Source: Clostridiales bacterium (GTDB lineage Bacteria > Bacillota > Clostridia > Oscillospirales > QAMX01). Taken from it: DNA of 12,009 nucleotides. Positions 1-6,629 of the stretch are shown here, one piece after another. A model generated the notes under the pieces. The model was not told the origin of the DNA. It made no database searches and saw nothing but the letters and a program-made list of their open reading frames with translations. The stretch spans positions 1 through 12,009 of the forward strand of contig QAMX01000025.1 of NCBI GenBank assembly GCA_003149835.1. The letters are read 5' to 3'. Within the stretch, counting starts at the first letter, position 1. Each line of letters begins with the position of its first letter. A program made the translations under genes and the position numbers.

Positions 1-2
1 TA

Positions 3-87
3 TGGTACGGGTAGCGGGGGTCGAACCCGCATGGATTGCTCCACAGGAACCTAAATCCTGCGCGTCTGCCAATTTCGCCATACCCGC
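3..87 (-). tRNA. tRNA-Leu, anticodon UAG
   Basis: The minus strand folds as a complete class II tRNA. The 7-bp acceptor stem is GCGGGTA with TACCCGT (one G-U pair), followed by discriminator A and an encoded CCA. The anticodon stem is CAGGA/TCCTG with loop TTTAGGT, giving anticodon TAG (plus-strand 51-53), which reads CUA and other CUN leucine codons. A long variable arm (TGGA...TCCA) and the T arm GCGGG-TTCGACC-CCCGC support leucine identity. The 5' end lies only 5 bases from a large hairpin that follows the transketolase genes, so no separate promoter fits directly in front of it. Confidence 0.96.
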
Positions 88-92
88 ATATC

Positions 93-140
93 ATCCGCCG
101 CGGAAAAAGCTTTTTTTCCGCGGCGGATAGGGATTTTTTT
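93..140. terminator. 16-bp perfect hairpin between transketolase operon and tRNA-Leu
   Basis: Bases 93-108 pair perfectly with 113-128 around a 4-base loop. The stem has a GC-rich base (ATCCGCCGCGG) and an A/T-rich top. On the plus strand a T-run follows at 134-140, so the classical terminator geometry is for rightward transcription. On the minus strand no T-run follows before the tRNA starts. It may end the leftward transketolase transcript, stop rightward read-through, or serve as a processing hairpin before the tRNA. The inverted repeat is certain; its role is not. Confidence 0.55.
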
Positions 141-177
141 GTTTTTCAAGCTCCGAACGCTCGCGCGGCTTCGATAC

Positions 178-1128
178 TCAGTTTTTCGCCGCGACGGCGC
201 TCTTCGCCGCCTCTGCGACGTCCGCAGGCGTCATGCGGAAGGTTTTTTCCAGATAGTCGAGCTTTCCGACCTCGCCGAAGCGGTCCTTGACGCCGATGCG
301 GCGCATGACCGTCGGGCATTCCTCGCCGAGCAGCTCGGCGACCGCGCCGCCCAGCGCGCCGACAACGGAATGGTTCTCCGCGGTGACGACCGCGCGGCAT
401 TTCGCCGCGTATTGCAGAATCGTTTCCCGGTCAAGGGGTTTCAGGGTGTGGACGTTGACGACCGCCGCGTCGATTCCCTGCTCGGCGAGCAGCTCCGCCG
501 CCGCCAGCGAGCGGATCACCATGATGCCGCTGCAGAAAATGACCACGTCTTTGCCGTCGCGCAGGACGTCGGCCTTGCCGAGCTTAAAGCGGTAATCCGC
601 GCCGAAGACCGTGTCGGCCTGCGTGCGGTGAATGCGGATATAGGTCGGCGCGTCGTTATAGGCGATCTGCGGAATCGCCTGACGGAACTGTTCGGCGTCC
701 GTCGGCTCATAGACGACCATATTGGCGATCGCGCGCATCAGCGCCATGTCTTCGAGACTCATATGCGTGCCGCCGTTGAGCTGCGCGCAGATGCCCGGGT
801 CGGTGCCGCCGATCTTGACCGGCAGCTTGGTATACGCGCAGGAGATCGTCACCTGATCGAGGCAGCGGCGCGTCGCAAACGGCGTGAAGCTGTTGGCAAA
901 CGGAATTTTTCCGCAGGCGGCGAGACCGGCGGCGACGCCGATCATATTCGCTTCGGCAATGCCGACGTCAAACGTCCGCTCCGGAAAGGCTTTCATAAAC
1001 GCCTTCGTGCCGTTGGCGTTCATCAGGTCGGCCTCGCAGACGACGATCCGTTCATCCTTCTCCGCCAGCGCGATGAGGCCCTCGGCGTATACGGCGCGCA
1101 GTTCTTTTGCGTCTTTTTCAATCTTCAT
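178..1128 (-). CDS. transketolase, C-terminal subunit (split type)
   Basis: The 316-residue protein matches the second half of transketolase, with the pyrimidine-binding and C-terminal domains. Together with its upstream partner it should transfer two-carbon ketol units between sugar phosphates in the non-oxidative pentose phosphate pathway, using thiamine diphosphate. The block DVGIAEANMIG carries the conserved catalytic Glu (residue 59), which activates the cofactor pyrimidine ring. A phosphate/sugar-loop region with NSFTPFATRR follows at about residue 79, and YIRIHRT at about 163 leads to the C-terminal domain. The start is ATG at 1126-1128 behind a GAGAGGGA ribosome binding site. It begins 18 bases after the stop of the N-terminal subunit, so the two are co-transcribed. 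Full-length transketolases are one chain of about 650 residues; the two-gene form is common in Clostridia and archaea. The reaction is inferred from family; related split enzymes such as DXP-synthase-like proteins are less likely. Confidence 0.95.
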   Translation of the reverse strand: MKIEKDAKELRAVYAEGLIALAEKDERIVVCEADLMNANGTKAFMKAFPERTFDVGIAEANMIGVAAGLAACGKIPFANSFTPFATRRCLDQVTISCAYTKLPVKIGGTDPGICAQLNGGTHMSLEDMALMRAIANMVVYEPTDAEQFRQAIPQIAYNDAPTYIRIHRTQADTVFGADYRFKLGKADVLRDGKDVVIFCSGIMVIRSLAAAELLAEQGIDAAVVNVHTLKPLDRETILQYAAKCRAVVTAENHSVVGALGGAVAELLGEECPTVMRRIGVKDRFGEVGKLDYLEKTFRMTPADVAEAAKSAVAAKN

Positions 1129-1146
1129 ATCCGATTCCCTCTCTCT

Positions 1147-1977
1147 TTATCGCTTCAAGGCCGCGAGCGCGCCTTCCAGCTGCTCGGCCGTGACGGCGGT
1201 GCTGTGCGACGCCACCGTGTTCTCGCAGAAATTGGCGCCCTTGCCCTTGACGGTCTTCATGACGATCATCGTCGGGCGCTCCGTCTCTTCATACGATTTT
1301 GCAATCGCCGCGTCGATGGCCTCGACGTCGTGGCCGTCGCATTCGATCACGTTCCACTTGAAAGCGCGCCACTTGTCGGCGACCGGCTCGATCGAGTTGA
1401 TATCGTCGGTATAGCCGTCGATCTGCATGCCGTTGTTGTCGCAGAACGCCGTGATATTGGAGAGCTTGCGGTTGCCGGCAAGCATCGCGGCCTCCCAAAT
1501 CTGGCCCTCCTGGCTCTCTCCGTCGCCGATGATCGTATAAATTCGATTCGCCTTTTTGTCAAGCTGGCAGGCCAGCGCCATGCCGACCGCCGCTGAAAAG
1601 CCCTGTGCAAGAGAGCCGGCCGTCATATCGATGCCGACGGTTCTGCGCATATCGCAGTGGCTGGGCAGATTTGTCCCCGGCTGGTTCAGCGTCAGGCATT
1701 CCTCCTCGGGGAAATAGCCGCGCAGCGCCAGCGCCGCATACAGCGCCGGGCCCGCGTGCCCTTTGGAGAGCACGAGCCGGTCGCGGTCGGCCCACTGCGG
1801 ATTTTTCGGGTCGATGTTCATGCGTTTGAAATACAGAACGCTGAGCGTCTCCGCAATCGACATCGCCCCGCCGACGTGACCCTTGCCGATTTTCTGAAAC
1901 ATTTTGAGCGCCAGAGCGCGGATATCGTCCGCTTTTTCCCTGAGCATGCCCGCTTCCTTGTTGTCCATTCGAGTCAT
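1147..1977 (-). CDS. transketolase, N-terminal subunit (split type)
   Basis: The 276-residue protein is the thiamine diphosphate-binding half of a split transketolase. Visible active-site elements are KGHVGGAMS (His34), SKGHAGPALY (His74), and the diphosphate/metal motif starting GDGE at residues 151-154 and ending near CDNN at 179-182. The downstream gene supplies the C-terminal half, so both chains are needed for activity. The reading frame stays open upstream to 2232 inside the preceding gene, but the real start is ATG at 1975-1977, because GAGGG lies 7-8 bases before it; an ATG three codons later (MDNKE) is an alternative. The gene starts only 13 bases after the stop of the foldase gene and so is probably translated from the same mRNA. 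Length and motifs are normal for the family. Confidence 0.95.
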   Translation of the reverse strand: MTRMDNKEAGMLREKADDIRALALKMFQKIGKGHVGGAMSIAETLSVLYFKRMNIDPKNPQWADRDRLVLSKGHAGPALYAALALRGYFPEEECLTLNQPGTNLPSHCDMRRTVGIDMTAGSLAQGFSAAVGMALACQLDKKANRIYTIIGDGESQEGQIWEAAMLAGNRKLSNITAFCDNNGMQIDGYTDDINSIEPVADKWRAFKWNVIECDGHDVEAIDAAIAKSYEETERPTMIVMKTVKGKGANFCENTVASHSTAVTAEQLEGALAALKR

Positions 1978-1990
1978 CCCTTTTCCCTCA

Positions 1991-3565
1991 TTATTTTTCC
2001 GCTTTTTCGATCTTATCCAGCCCCGCGCTGAGCTTTGTGAGCGGATACTGCTCTTCAAGCTGTTCGAGGTAGGCGGCATAGCGTTCCTCGCGGATCGCAG
2101 CGTCCACCAAAACGTCGCGGGTCGTCGCATCCGTTTCCCCGACGTAATACATGATGTGATAGCCGAAGTCGTCGCTGAAAATGATCTCCGTGTCTCCGGG
2201 CTTGCGCGCCTCGTCATAGAGCCACTCGTCAAATTCGCTCACCATTTCGCCGCGCATCACCTTTTCATACAGCCCGTTGGTCTCCTTCGAGCCCGTATCC
2301 TCGGTATACTCCGCAGCCAGCGCCCCGAACGACTCCTCCGTCTTGTCGCCGGCCAGCCACTTGTCGAGAATCTCCTGCGCCTTGTCCGCGATCGTCTCAT
2401 CCTCTTCCTCGGAGGACAGCAGAATGTGGCGGACGCTGCGCGTCAGCTCCGAACGGTCGTCGCGGTTGAGGAAGTAATACGCCGTCAGCGTCGAACTGCT
2501 GCTCGCCACGTTGGTGTCGCCGGCCTCTCTGGCCTCGTCAAACATCCACGTCTGCATATCGGTCGTCAGCGACGAATAGCCGACGCCCTCTTTCAGCGTT
2601 TCCTCGGCGGAAACGCCCTCGGTCTCCTCGCCGTCCTCGTCGGTGCCGCGCGTCATCTCCTCGGCGAGCTCGTTGAATTCATCCTCGCTCTTGACGGCTT
2701 CGACGCGCTTTTTCAGATCGGCGAGCGCCTCGGCGATCAGCTTTTCGTCCTCGGCCTTGGTCGCGTCGTCGGAATACTGCTCGCCGTTTTCATCAAGGTG
2801 CTCCGGCAGCTCGACCGTAAAGGAAAAGCTGCGGTAGTCCACGACGTCGAAATCCGTCTTATGCTCGCCGTAATAGGTATCGATATCGTTCTGCGTGACT
2901 TCAAAGCCCTCGCCGACGCTCTGGCCGTAGAGCTTAGCGTAAATCTCACGGCTGAGGTATTCTTTGTACAGCTCTGTCGTTATCGCGTTTCCGTAGTTGG
3001 CTTTCAGCAGCATTCCCGCCGTTACGTTCTGTTCCGCGGCGCTTTCCTCCAACTGGGCGACGGTCTCTTCGAGCTGCGTTTTGCCCGTTTCCGGCATTTC
3101 AAAGCCGGCGGCCTTGCCCGCCTCTTCGAGCGTCACATACGTATAGAGCTGCTGCACGGCCTGATCGAGAATATAATCGCCCCAGCTCAGCCCGGTGTCT
3201 GAATCCCGAGTTTGCTCAAACAGCGATTGTGAAAAATCAATGTTGTAGGCCGTTATGCCGTACGCCGCGTAAAGCTGCTGCTGATACGACATCTGGTTAA
3301 CAATCGTATTGTAATAGAAAGACACCTCGGCGGCTTTATAGGTGTTGCCGTTGACCTCTATGGCGTCGGCGCGTTTGAGCGCCGTGCCGTTTTTGCGCTG
3401 CGTGTTGACAACGATGCCGGCGACCAGCGCAGCGATGACGACGACGCTGAGCGCGCCGATCAGGATGCTTTTCAGCTTCGGGTTGAGACCCTTTTTCTTC
3501 GCCGAGGCGGCCGTCTGTACCAGCCGCTCCTGCTTCTGTTCACGAATTCTCTCTGCTTTTCCCAC
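1991..3565 (-). CDS. membrane-anchored PrsA/SurA-like foldase with parvulin (PPIC) domain
   Basis: This 524-residue protein has a basic N-terminus, one membrane segment at about residues 33-54 (LKSILIGALSVVVIAALVAG) and a long extracytoplasmic part. Residues about 68-170 resemble the SurA N-terminal helical chaperone region (VNGNTYKAAEVSFYYNT). Residues about 377-477 are a PPIC-type peptidyl-prolyl isomerase domain, with SVRHILL at its start, FGALAAEYTED in the middle and DFGYHIMYYVGE at its end. It has no lipobox Cys, so the membrane helix rather than a lipid is the anchor, unlike classical PrsA. Expected role: folding of secreted proteins outside the membrane. The start is GTG (3563-3565): an in-frame TAA lies two codons upstream and GGAGG lies 11 bases before it. 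It is first in a run with the two transketolase genes. Sequence near residues 250-320 is very acidic. The substrate is unknown. Confidence 0.88.
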   Translation of the reverse strand: MGKAERIREQKQERLVQTAASAKKKGLNPKLKSILIGALSVVVIAALVAGIVVNTQRKNGTALKRADAIEVNGNTYKAAEVSFYYNTIVNQMSYQQQLYAAYGITAYNIDFSQSLFEQTRDSDTGLSWGDYILDQAVQQLYTYVTLEEAGKAAGFEMPETGKTQLEETVAQLEESAAEQNVTAGMLLKANYGNAITTELYKEYLSREIYAKLYGQSVGEGFEVTQNDIDTYYGEHKTDFDVVDYRSFSFTVELPEHLDENGEQYSDDATKAEDEKLIAEALADLKKRVEAVKSEDEFNELAEEMTRGTDEDGEETEGVSAEETLKEGVGYSSLTTDMQTWMFDEAREAGDTNVASSSSTLTAYYFLNRDDRSELTRSVRHILLSSEEEDETIADKAQEILDKWLAGDKTEESFGALAAEYTEDTGSKETNGLYEKVMRGEMVSEFDEWLYDEARKPGDTEIIFSDDFGYHIMYYVGETDATTRDVLVDAAIREERYAAYLEQLEEQYPLTKLSAGLDKIEKAEK

Positions 3566-4064
3566 TTCTTATGAAACCTCCGAATACCTCCGCGCCGACG
3601 GCGGCGGTTTGTATGTTGGCGTCCTGCGACAGCATCCGGCTCGAAACGCCGCAGTGATCACGGAGCGCCGGTTCGTCAGCCGCTTGTCCGCGCTTCAAGC
3701 CCTGCGCGCCGGTTCGCCGCGGACATGGAGAGCGAGGCTGCGTTTTGCGCCCGAACGTTGGAAACAGACCGGACGCCTTTCTATTTTACACCATTTCTCC
3801 CGAATAGTAAATATCTTTTTTGCGCTTTCAGAAACATTTTACATTTCTTTGTGCCTCGCAGGATCCCGCGCCGCCGCCCTGCCTGAGCCGCTGCGTCAGC
3901 TCGTCAAAGGCTTCGCCTTGTCGTTTCCGTGCCATGTTTTTCGACTTATTTCTTTCTATAAATGTGATTTCTTGTCGATTCATAGCGAATATTGCCGTTT
4001 TTCCTGTTTTTGATTGCGTTTTGCCATATTATTTTCTTATAAAAAAGATTGGGAGGGTCATACC
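3566..4064. other. 499-base intergenic stretch between divergent genes
   Basis: No gene is supportable here. The left part (3566-3776) would be a roughly 210-base leader of the foldase operon if the promoter at 3783-3811 is right; I recognise no known riboswitch or T-box pattern in it. The right part becomes A/T-rich before the Spo0A-like gene and probably holds its promoter, but I could not settle on a convincing -35/-10 pair. Confidence 0.5.
3783..3811 (-). promoter_or_regulatory. putative sigma-A promoter for the foldase-transketolase operon
   Basis: On the minus strand, TTTACT (3806-3811) and TAAAAT (3783-3788) are separated by exactly 17 bases. The -10 matches consensus at 5 of 6 positions and the -35 at 4 of 6. 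It lies in an A/T-rich island inside GC-rich sequence. The predicted leader to the GTG start is about 210 bases. Confidence 0.45.
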
Positions 4065-4418
4065 ATGACAGAAGCAATTGAACAGGTTCTCAGGCAACTC
4101 GGCGTCGGCGCAAATTATAAGGGATATCGCATTACCGTCTTCGCCATTGCTCTGATCTCCGAGGACGAAGATCGCCTGACTTCGGTCACCAAGGAGATCT
4201 ATTACGACGTCGCCAAGCTCACCGGTTGCAGCTGGACGGCCGTGGAGCGAAACATCCGAACCGTCGTTGCGCGGGCGTGGTACTGCAACCCGCAAAAGCT
4301 CAGCCAGATCGCGGGGTATACGCTGCTTTCCGCGCCGACCGCGTCGGAATTTCTGGACATCGTCTCCAACTACATTCGCAGAAACCCGCCGGCCCACAAT
4401 CCCTCGACGCATCGATAA
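4065..4418 (+). CDS. stand-alone Spo0A C-terminal (DNA-binding) domain protein
   Basis: The 117-residue protein aligns over its whole length with the effector domain of Spo0A, the master regulator of sporulation entry, but has no receiver domain. Family landmarks in order are LRQLGVGANYKGYRI (about residues 9-23), VTKEIYYDVAKL (41-52), the recognition-helix segment WTAVERNIRTVVARAW (57-72), which matches the Spo0A pattern SRVERAIRHAIEVAW, IAGYT (82-86) and PTASEFLDIVSNYIR (91-105). Without a phosphorylatable Asp it cannot be switched as Spo0A is. It could compete for 0A boxes, bind other sites, or pair with another partner. The start is ATG 4065-4067, seven bases after GGGAGGG; the frame opens earlier without a better start. 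A TspO gene follows after 58 bases on the same strand. DNA-binding is inferred from family; target genes are unknown. Confidence 0.9.
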   Translation: MTEAIEQVLRQLGVGANYKGYRITVFAIALISEDEDRLTSVTKEIYYDVAKLTGCSWTAVERNIRTVVARAWYCNPQKLSQIAGYTLLSAPTASEFLDIVSNYIRRNPPAHNPSTHR

Positions 4419-4476
4419 GCGCGGCCATGTATATTTCGGCTCTCAAAAGCATATGATTGACCGGTGATGTTATGAT

Positions 4477-4947
4477 ATGAGTTTCAAAAAATGTCGATCT
4501 TATTTGGTTTCCGTCCTGCTTGCGCTCGCCGTCGGCGGGCTTTCGGCGATTGCCGTCGCAAAAGGTCTGCCTGCCTATGAGAGCCTCATAAAGCCAGCGC
4601 TTACGCCGCCGTCCGTCCTCTTCCCCATCGTATGGACCGTTCTGTATGCGCTCATGGGGATCAGCGCGGCGCGTATCTGGCGATCGGCGGATTCGGGGCG
4701 CGGCTTTGCCCTGACGGTCTACGCCGCGCAGCTTCTCGTCAACGGCGTATGGAGCCTGCTGTTTTTCGGCTGCGGCGCCTACCTGCTTTCCTTTATCTGG
4801 CTGATTCTGCTGTGGCTGCTCGTCCTCGCCATGATGCTGCTCTTCGCCCGCATCGACCGCCCCGCCGCGCTTTTACAGATTCCCTATCTGCTCTGGATCT
4901 CCTTTGCCGGCTATCTCAACTTTGCGGTCTGGTATCTGAACCGCTGA
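4477..4947 (+). CDS. tspO: TspO/MBR family tryptophan-rich membrane protein
   Basis: The 156-residue protein shows the five-helix TspO fold: helices near residues 8-28, 47-66, 76-98, 102-123 and 132-153. Conserved family patterns are FPIVWTVLYALMGISA (49-64, Trp53), QLLVNGVWSLLFF (85-97, Asn89, Trp92) and PYLLWISFAGYLNFAVWYLN (136-155). It has seven Trp. TspO proteins bind porphyrins and other hydrophobic ligands and take part in tetrapyrrole handling and stress responses; which ligand applies here cannot be read from sequence. The length is typical. The start is ATG 4477-4479 with a weak GGTGAT ribosome binding site upstream; the good site of the next gene and the same orientation suggest a small transcription unit with the Spo0A-like gene before and the 54-residue gene after. 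Confidence 0.95.
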   Translation: MSFKKCRSYLVSVLLALAVGGLSAIAVAKGLPAYESLIKPALTPPSVLFPIVWTVLYALMGISAARIWRSADSGRGFALTVYAAQLLVNGVWSLLFFGCGAYLLSFIWLILLWLLVLAMMLLFARIDRPAALLQIPYLLWISFAGYLNFAVWYLNR

Positions 4948-5004
4948 ACAAAGCGGATATTTTACCATTTTTTCGGACATACTACCGGCAAAGAGGTGAT
5001 CCGT

Positions 5005-5169
5005 ATGTCCTATGTCAGCCCTGCGCTCCGGGAAAAATTGGAATCCCTGCCGATTGAACTCAAAGACGAAATCCTCTCGCGCGACGTGCGTATCGAGAAT
5101 TTGCACGATCTGATCTCCGTCTTGGAAACCATCGTCGCAGAAGGAGAGGGCGGCGCCCCGACCGCATAG
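5005..5169 (+). CDS. 54-residue helical protein, unknown function
   Basis: ATG at 5005-5007 is preceded by AGAGGTGAT, an almost perfect match to the 16S rRNA 3' end, at 5-6 bases. The product begins MSYVSPALREKLESLPIELK and continues through two likely amphipathic helices (about residues 6-28 and 32-46) to a Gly/Ala-rich tail ending at TAG. It has no membrane segment, signal peptide or Cys. It lies 57 bases after tspO and is followed by two hairpins with T-runs, so it is the last gene of the rightward unit. The ribosome binding site, charged heptad-like pattern and terminators support a real gene; I do not recognise a named family. It could act as a small adaptor or coiled-coil partner, but nothing in the sequence shows that. 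Confidence 0.8.
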   Translation: MSYVSPALREKLESLPIELKDEILSRDVRIENLHDLISVLETIVAEGEGGAPTA

Positions 5170-5192
5170 GGCGCCGCCGGCTCCCGGTTCAT

Positions 5193-5212
5193 AGCCGGTT
5201 CGCCGGTTTTTT
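5193..5212 (+). terminator. short UUCG-tetraloop hairpin with T-run
   Basis: AGCCGG (5193-5198) pairs with CCGGTT (5203-5208; one G-U pair) around the stable tetraloop TTCG, and T continues to 5212. It lies 23 bases after the stop of the 54-residue gene. The stem is short, so it may be a weak first terminator before the strong one at 5264. Confidence 0.5.
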
Positions 5213-5263
5213 GCTCCGCTGTATAGAGGCGTTTGTTCGCGTTGAGAGCGGCCAAAAAAACGG

Positions 5264-5304
5264 AAAAGCCAGCCGTCCTAAGGGCTTAGGACGGCTGGCT
5301 TTTT
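5264..5304. terminator. bidirectional intrinsic terminator
   Basis: Bases 5264-5280 pair perfectly (17 bp) with 5287-5303 around a 6-base loop. The plus-strand copy ends in TTTTT, and on the minus strand the A-run at 5254-5260 gives a seven-base T-run just after the stem. It sits between convergent genes, the 54-residue gene from the left and the amidohydrolase from the right, and should stop both transcripts. Confidence 0.88.
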
Positions 5305-5324
5305 GTGCCTTTGGTTCTCGCCGC

Positions 5325-5375
5325 GCGGCGTTCCGCTGCGTTTTCAGGGCGCAAAAGCGCCCGCCGGAACGCCGC
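5325..5375. repeat. nested inverted repeat next to the amidohydrolase stop
   Basis: An outer 11-bp stem (5325-5335 with 5365-5375, core CGGCGTTCCG/CGGAACGCCG) encloses an inner 6-bp stem GGGCGC (5347-5352) with GCGCCC (5357-5362) and loop AAAA. It begins 2 bases beyond the amidohydrolase stop codon on the minus strand. No T-run follows either arm, so it is more likely an mRNA 3'-end stabiliser or a REP-like unit than a terminator by itself. Confidence 0.6.
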
Positions 5376-5377
5376 CG

Positions 5378-6523
5378 TCAGCGGCGCGCCTCGTAGGCGA
5401 CGGCGCCGCCGACCACCGTATAGAGCGCCGTCGTCGCAACGTGCAGCGGATTGCCGTCAAAGAGCGCCAGATCGGCGTCCTTGCCCTCCGAAAGGCTGCC
5501 GAGGCGGCCGTCGACGCGGCAGATACGGGCCGCATTGATGGTAATCGCGCGCAGAGCCGCTTCCTCCCCCATCCCCTCCTTGGCCGCCAGCGCCGCGCAG
5601 AGCGGCAGATACTGAATGCGCGACACCGGATGATCGGTGGTCAGCGCGACCAATACGCCGGCCTTGTCAAGCACGCCGGCGGTTTTGAAATCCGACTGAT
5701 TGACCTCGATTTTGCTGCGCGAGGCCAGCGACGGCCCGACAATGGCCGGAAAGCCGCTCGCGGCGATCTCTCCGGCGATCAGATGTCCCTCCGTGCAGTG
5801 GTCGAGCGTCAGCCCGAGGCCGAACTCCTCGGCGATGCGGATCGCGGTAAAGATGTCGTCGGTTCGGTGCGCATGCGCCTTTAAGGGGATCTTCCCTTCA
5901 AACAGCGCCCGATAGCATTCCCGGCCGAAATCCGGCTGAACGCCGCCGTTCTTCTCCCCGTCGAAATACTGCCGGGCCAAAAACAGCTCTTCGCGGATCA
6001 GAGACGCGATCGCCATTCTCGTCGCGGGGATGTTGCCGTTCATGCCGTAGCTGACCTTTGGATTTTCGCCGAACGCGATTTTCATGGCCGCGGGCGCCAA
6101 AACGACCCTATCGTCTACTCTGCGGCCGTCGGTTTTGATAAAGGCGAACTGGCCGCCGACCGCGTTGGCGCTGCCCGGCCCGACCATCACGCCGGTGATA
6201 CCGGCGGCGAGCGCGTTGTGAAACGCGCTGTCCATGGGATTGATGGCGTCGATTGCGCGCAGGCAGGGCGTGACTGGGTTAGTCGTCTCGTTGCAGTCGT
6301 CGCCCGGCCTGCCCGATTTTTCTTCGGAAATGCCGATATGGCTGTGCGCGTCGATAAAGCCCGGGTATATGTGCAGCCCCCGCGCGTCGAGAATCCGCGC
6401 GCTTTCCGGCGGGTCGATCCGCTCCGATATGCAGACGATTTTTCCGTTTTTTGCAAGCAAATCGGCTTGGAGCACCCCGCGCCGTTCCATAGTATGCAAA
6501 ATTCCATTTTTAATAAGCAGCAT
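5378..6523 (-). CDS. metal-dependent amidohydrolase (imidazolonepropionase-like superfamily)
   Basis: The 381-residue protein has the amidohydrolase TIM-barrel plan: a small N-terminal beta-sandwich part (LLIKNGILHTMERRGV), then PGFIDAHSHIG with the metal-binding H-x-H at residues 60 and 62, KAHAHR (His217, His219), LDHCTEGH near 240, and TTDHPV with the catalytic-type Asp297. The ending GSLSEGKDADLALFDGNPL is the usual return to the sandwich domain. Such enzymes hydrolyse C-N bonds in cyclic or linear amides using one or two metals in the cytosol. The closest match in character is the COG1228 imidazolonepropionase-related group of unknown substrate. No other hut gene is nearby, so histidine breakdown is not supported. 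I chose ATG 6521-6523 with AGAGGG a few bases upstream; an open frame up to 6568 lacks such a site. It is monocistronic, facing the bidirectional terminator. Confidence 0.9.
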   Translation of the reverse strand: MLLIKNGILHTMERRGVLQADLLAKNGKIVCISERIDPPESARILDARGLHIYPGFIDAHSHIGISEEKSGRPGDDCNETTNPVTPCLRAIDAINPMDSAFHNALAAGITGVMVGPGSANAVGGQFAFIKTDGRRVDDRVVLAPAAMKIAFGENPKVSYGMNGNIPATRMAIASLIREELFLARQYFDGEKNGGVQPDFGRECYRALFEGKIPLKAHAHRTDDIFTAIRIAEEFGLGLTLDHCTEGHLIAGEIAASGFPAIVGPSLASRSKIEVNQSDFKTAGVLDKAGVLVALTTDHPVSRIQYLPLCAALAAKEGMGEEAALRAITINAARICRVDGRLGSLSEGKDADLALFDGNPLHVATTALYTVVGGAVAYEARR

Positions 6524-6546
6524 TGCGTCCCTCTGTTTTTCGATAA

Positions 6547-6573
6547 ACTTACAAGATTTCACGTGCATATTTT
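6547..6573 (+). promoter_or_regulatory. possible SigK-type (late sporulation) promoter
   Basis: AC at 6547-6548, a 17-base spacer, then CATATTTT at 6566-6573 fits the SigK pattern AC-N17-CATANNNT known from Bacillus. It points at the Asn/Gln-rich peptide gene, whose ATG is 57 bases beyond. The motif is short and could arise by chance in this divergent intergenic region. Confidence 0.3.
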
Positions 6574-6629
6574 GCCTTGTCCTGTCCGAAACTATCCGTG
6601 AATCCTAAGATTCAAAGGAGGAATAAATC

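Noticed and set aside
139..1596. 485-codon plus-strand frame opposite the transketolase genes
   Set aside because: It is Arg/Asp/Val-rich, has no ribosome binding site or family pattern and mirrors the GC-rich codons of the two clear transketolase genes.
1904..3202. 432-codon plus-strand frame opposite the foldase gene
   Set aside because: The foldase frame has membrane segment, parvulin motifs and ribosome binding site; this one is its antisense shadow.
3940..3979. Two sequences one base from the Spo0A box (AGTCGAA on the minus strand at 3940-3946, TGTCGAT at 3973-3979) upstream of the Spo0A-like gene
   Set aside because: With one mismatch allowed, about one such match per few hundred bases is expected by chance on two strands, so autoregulation is not supported by this alone.
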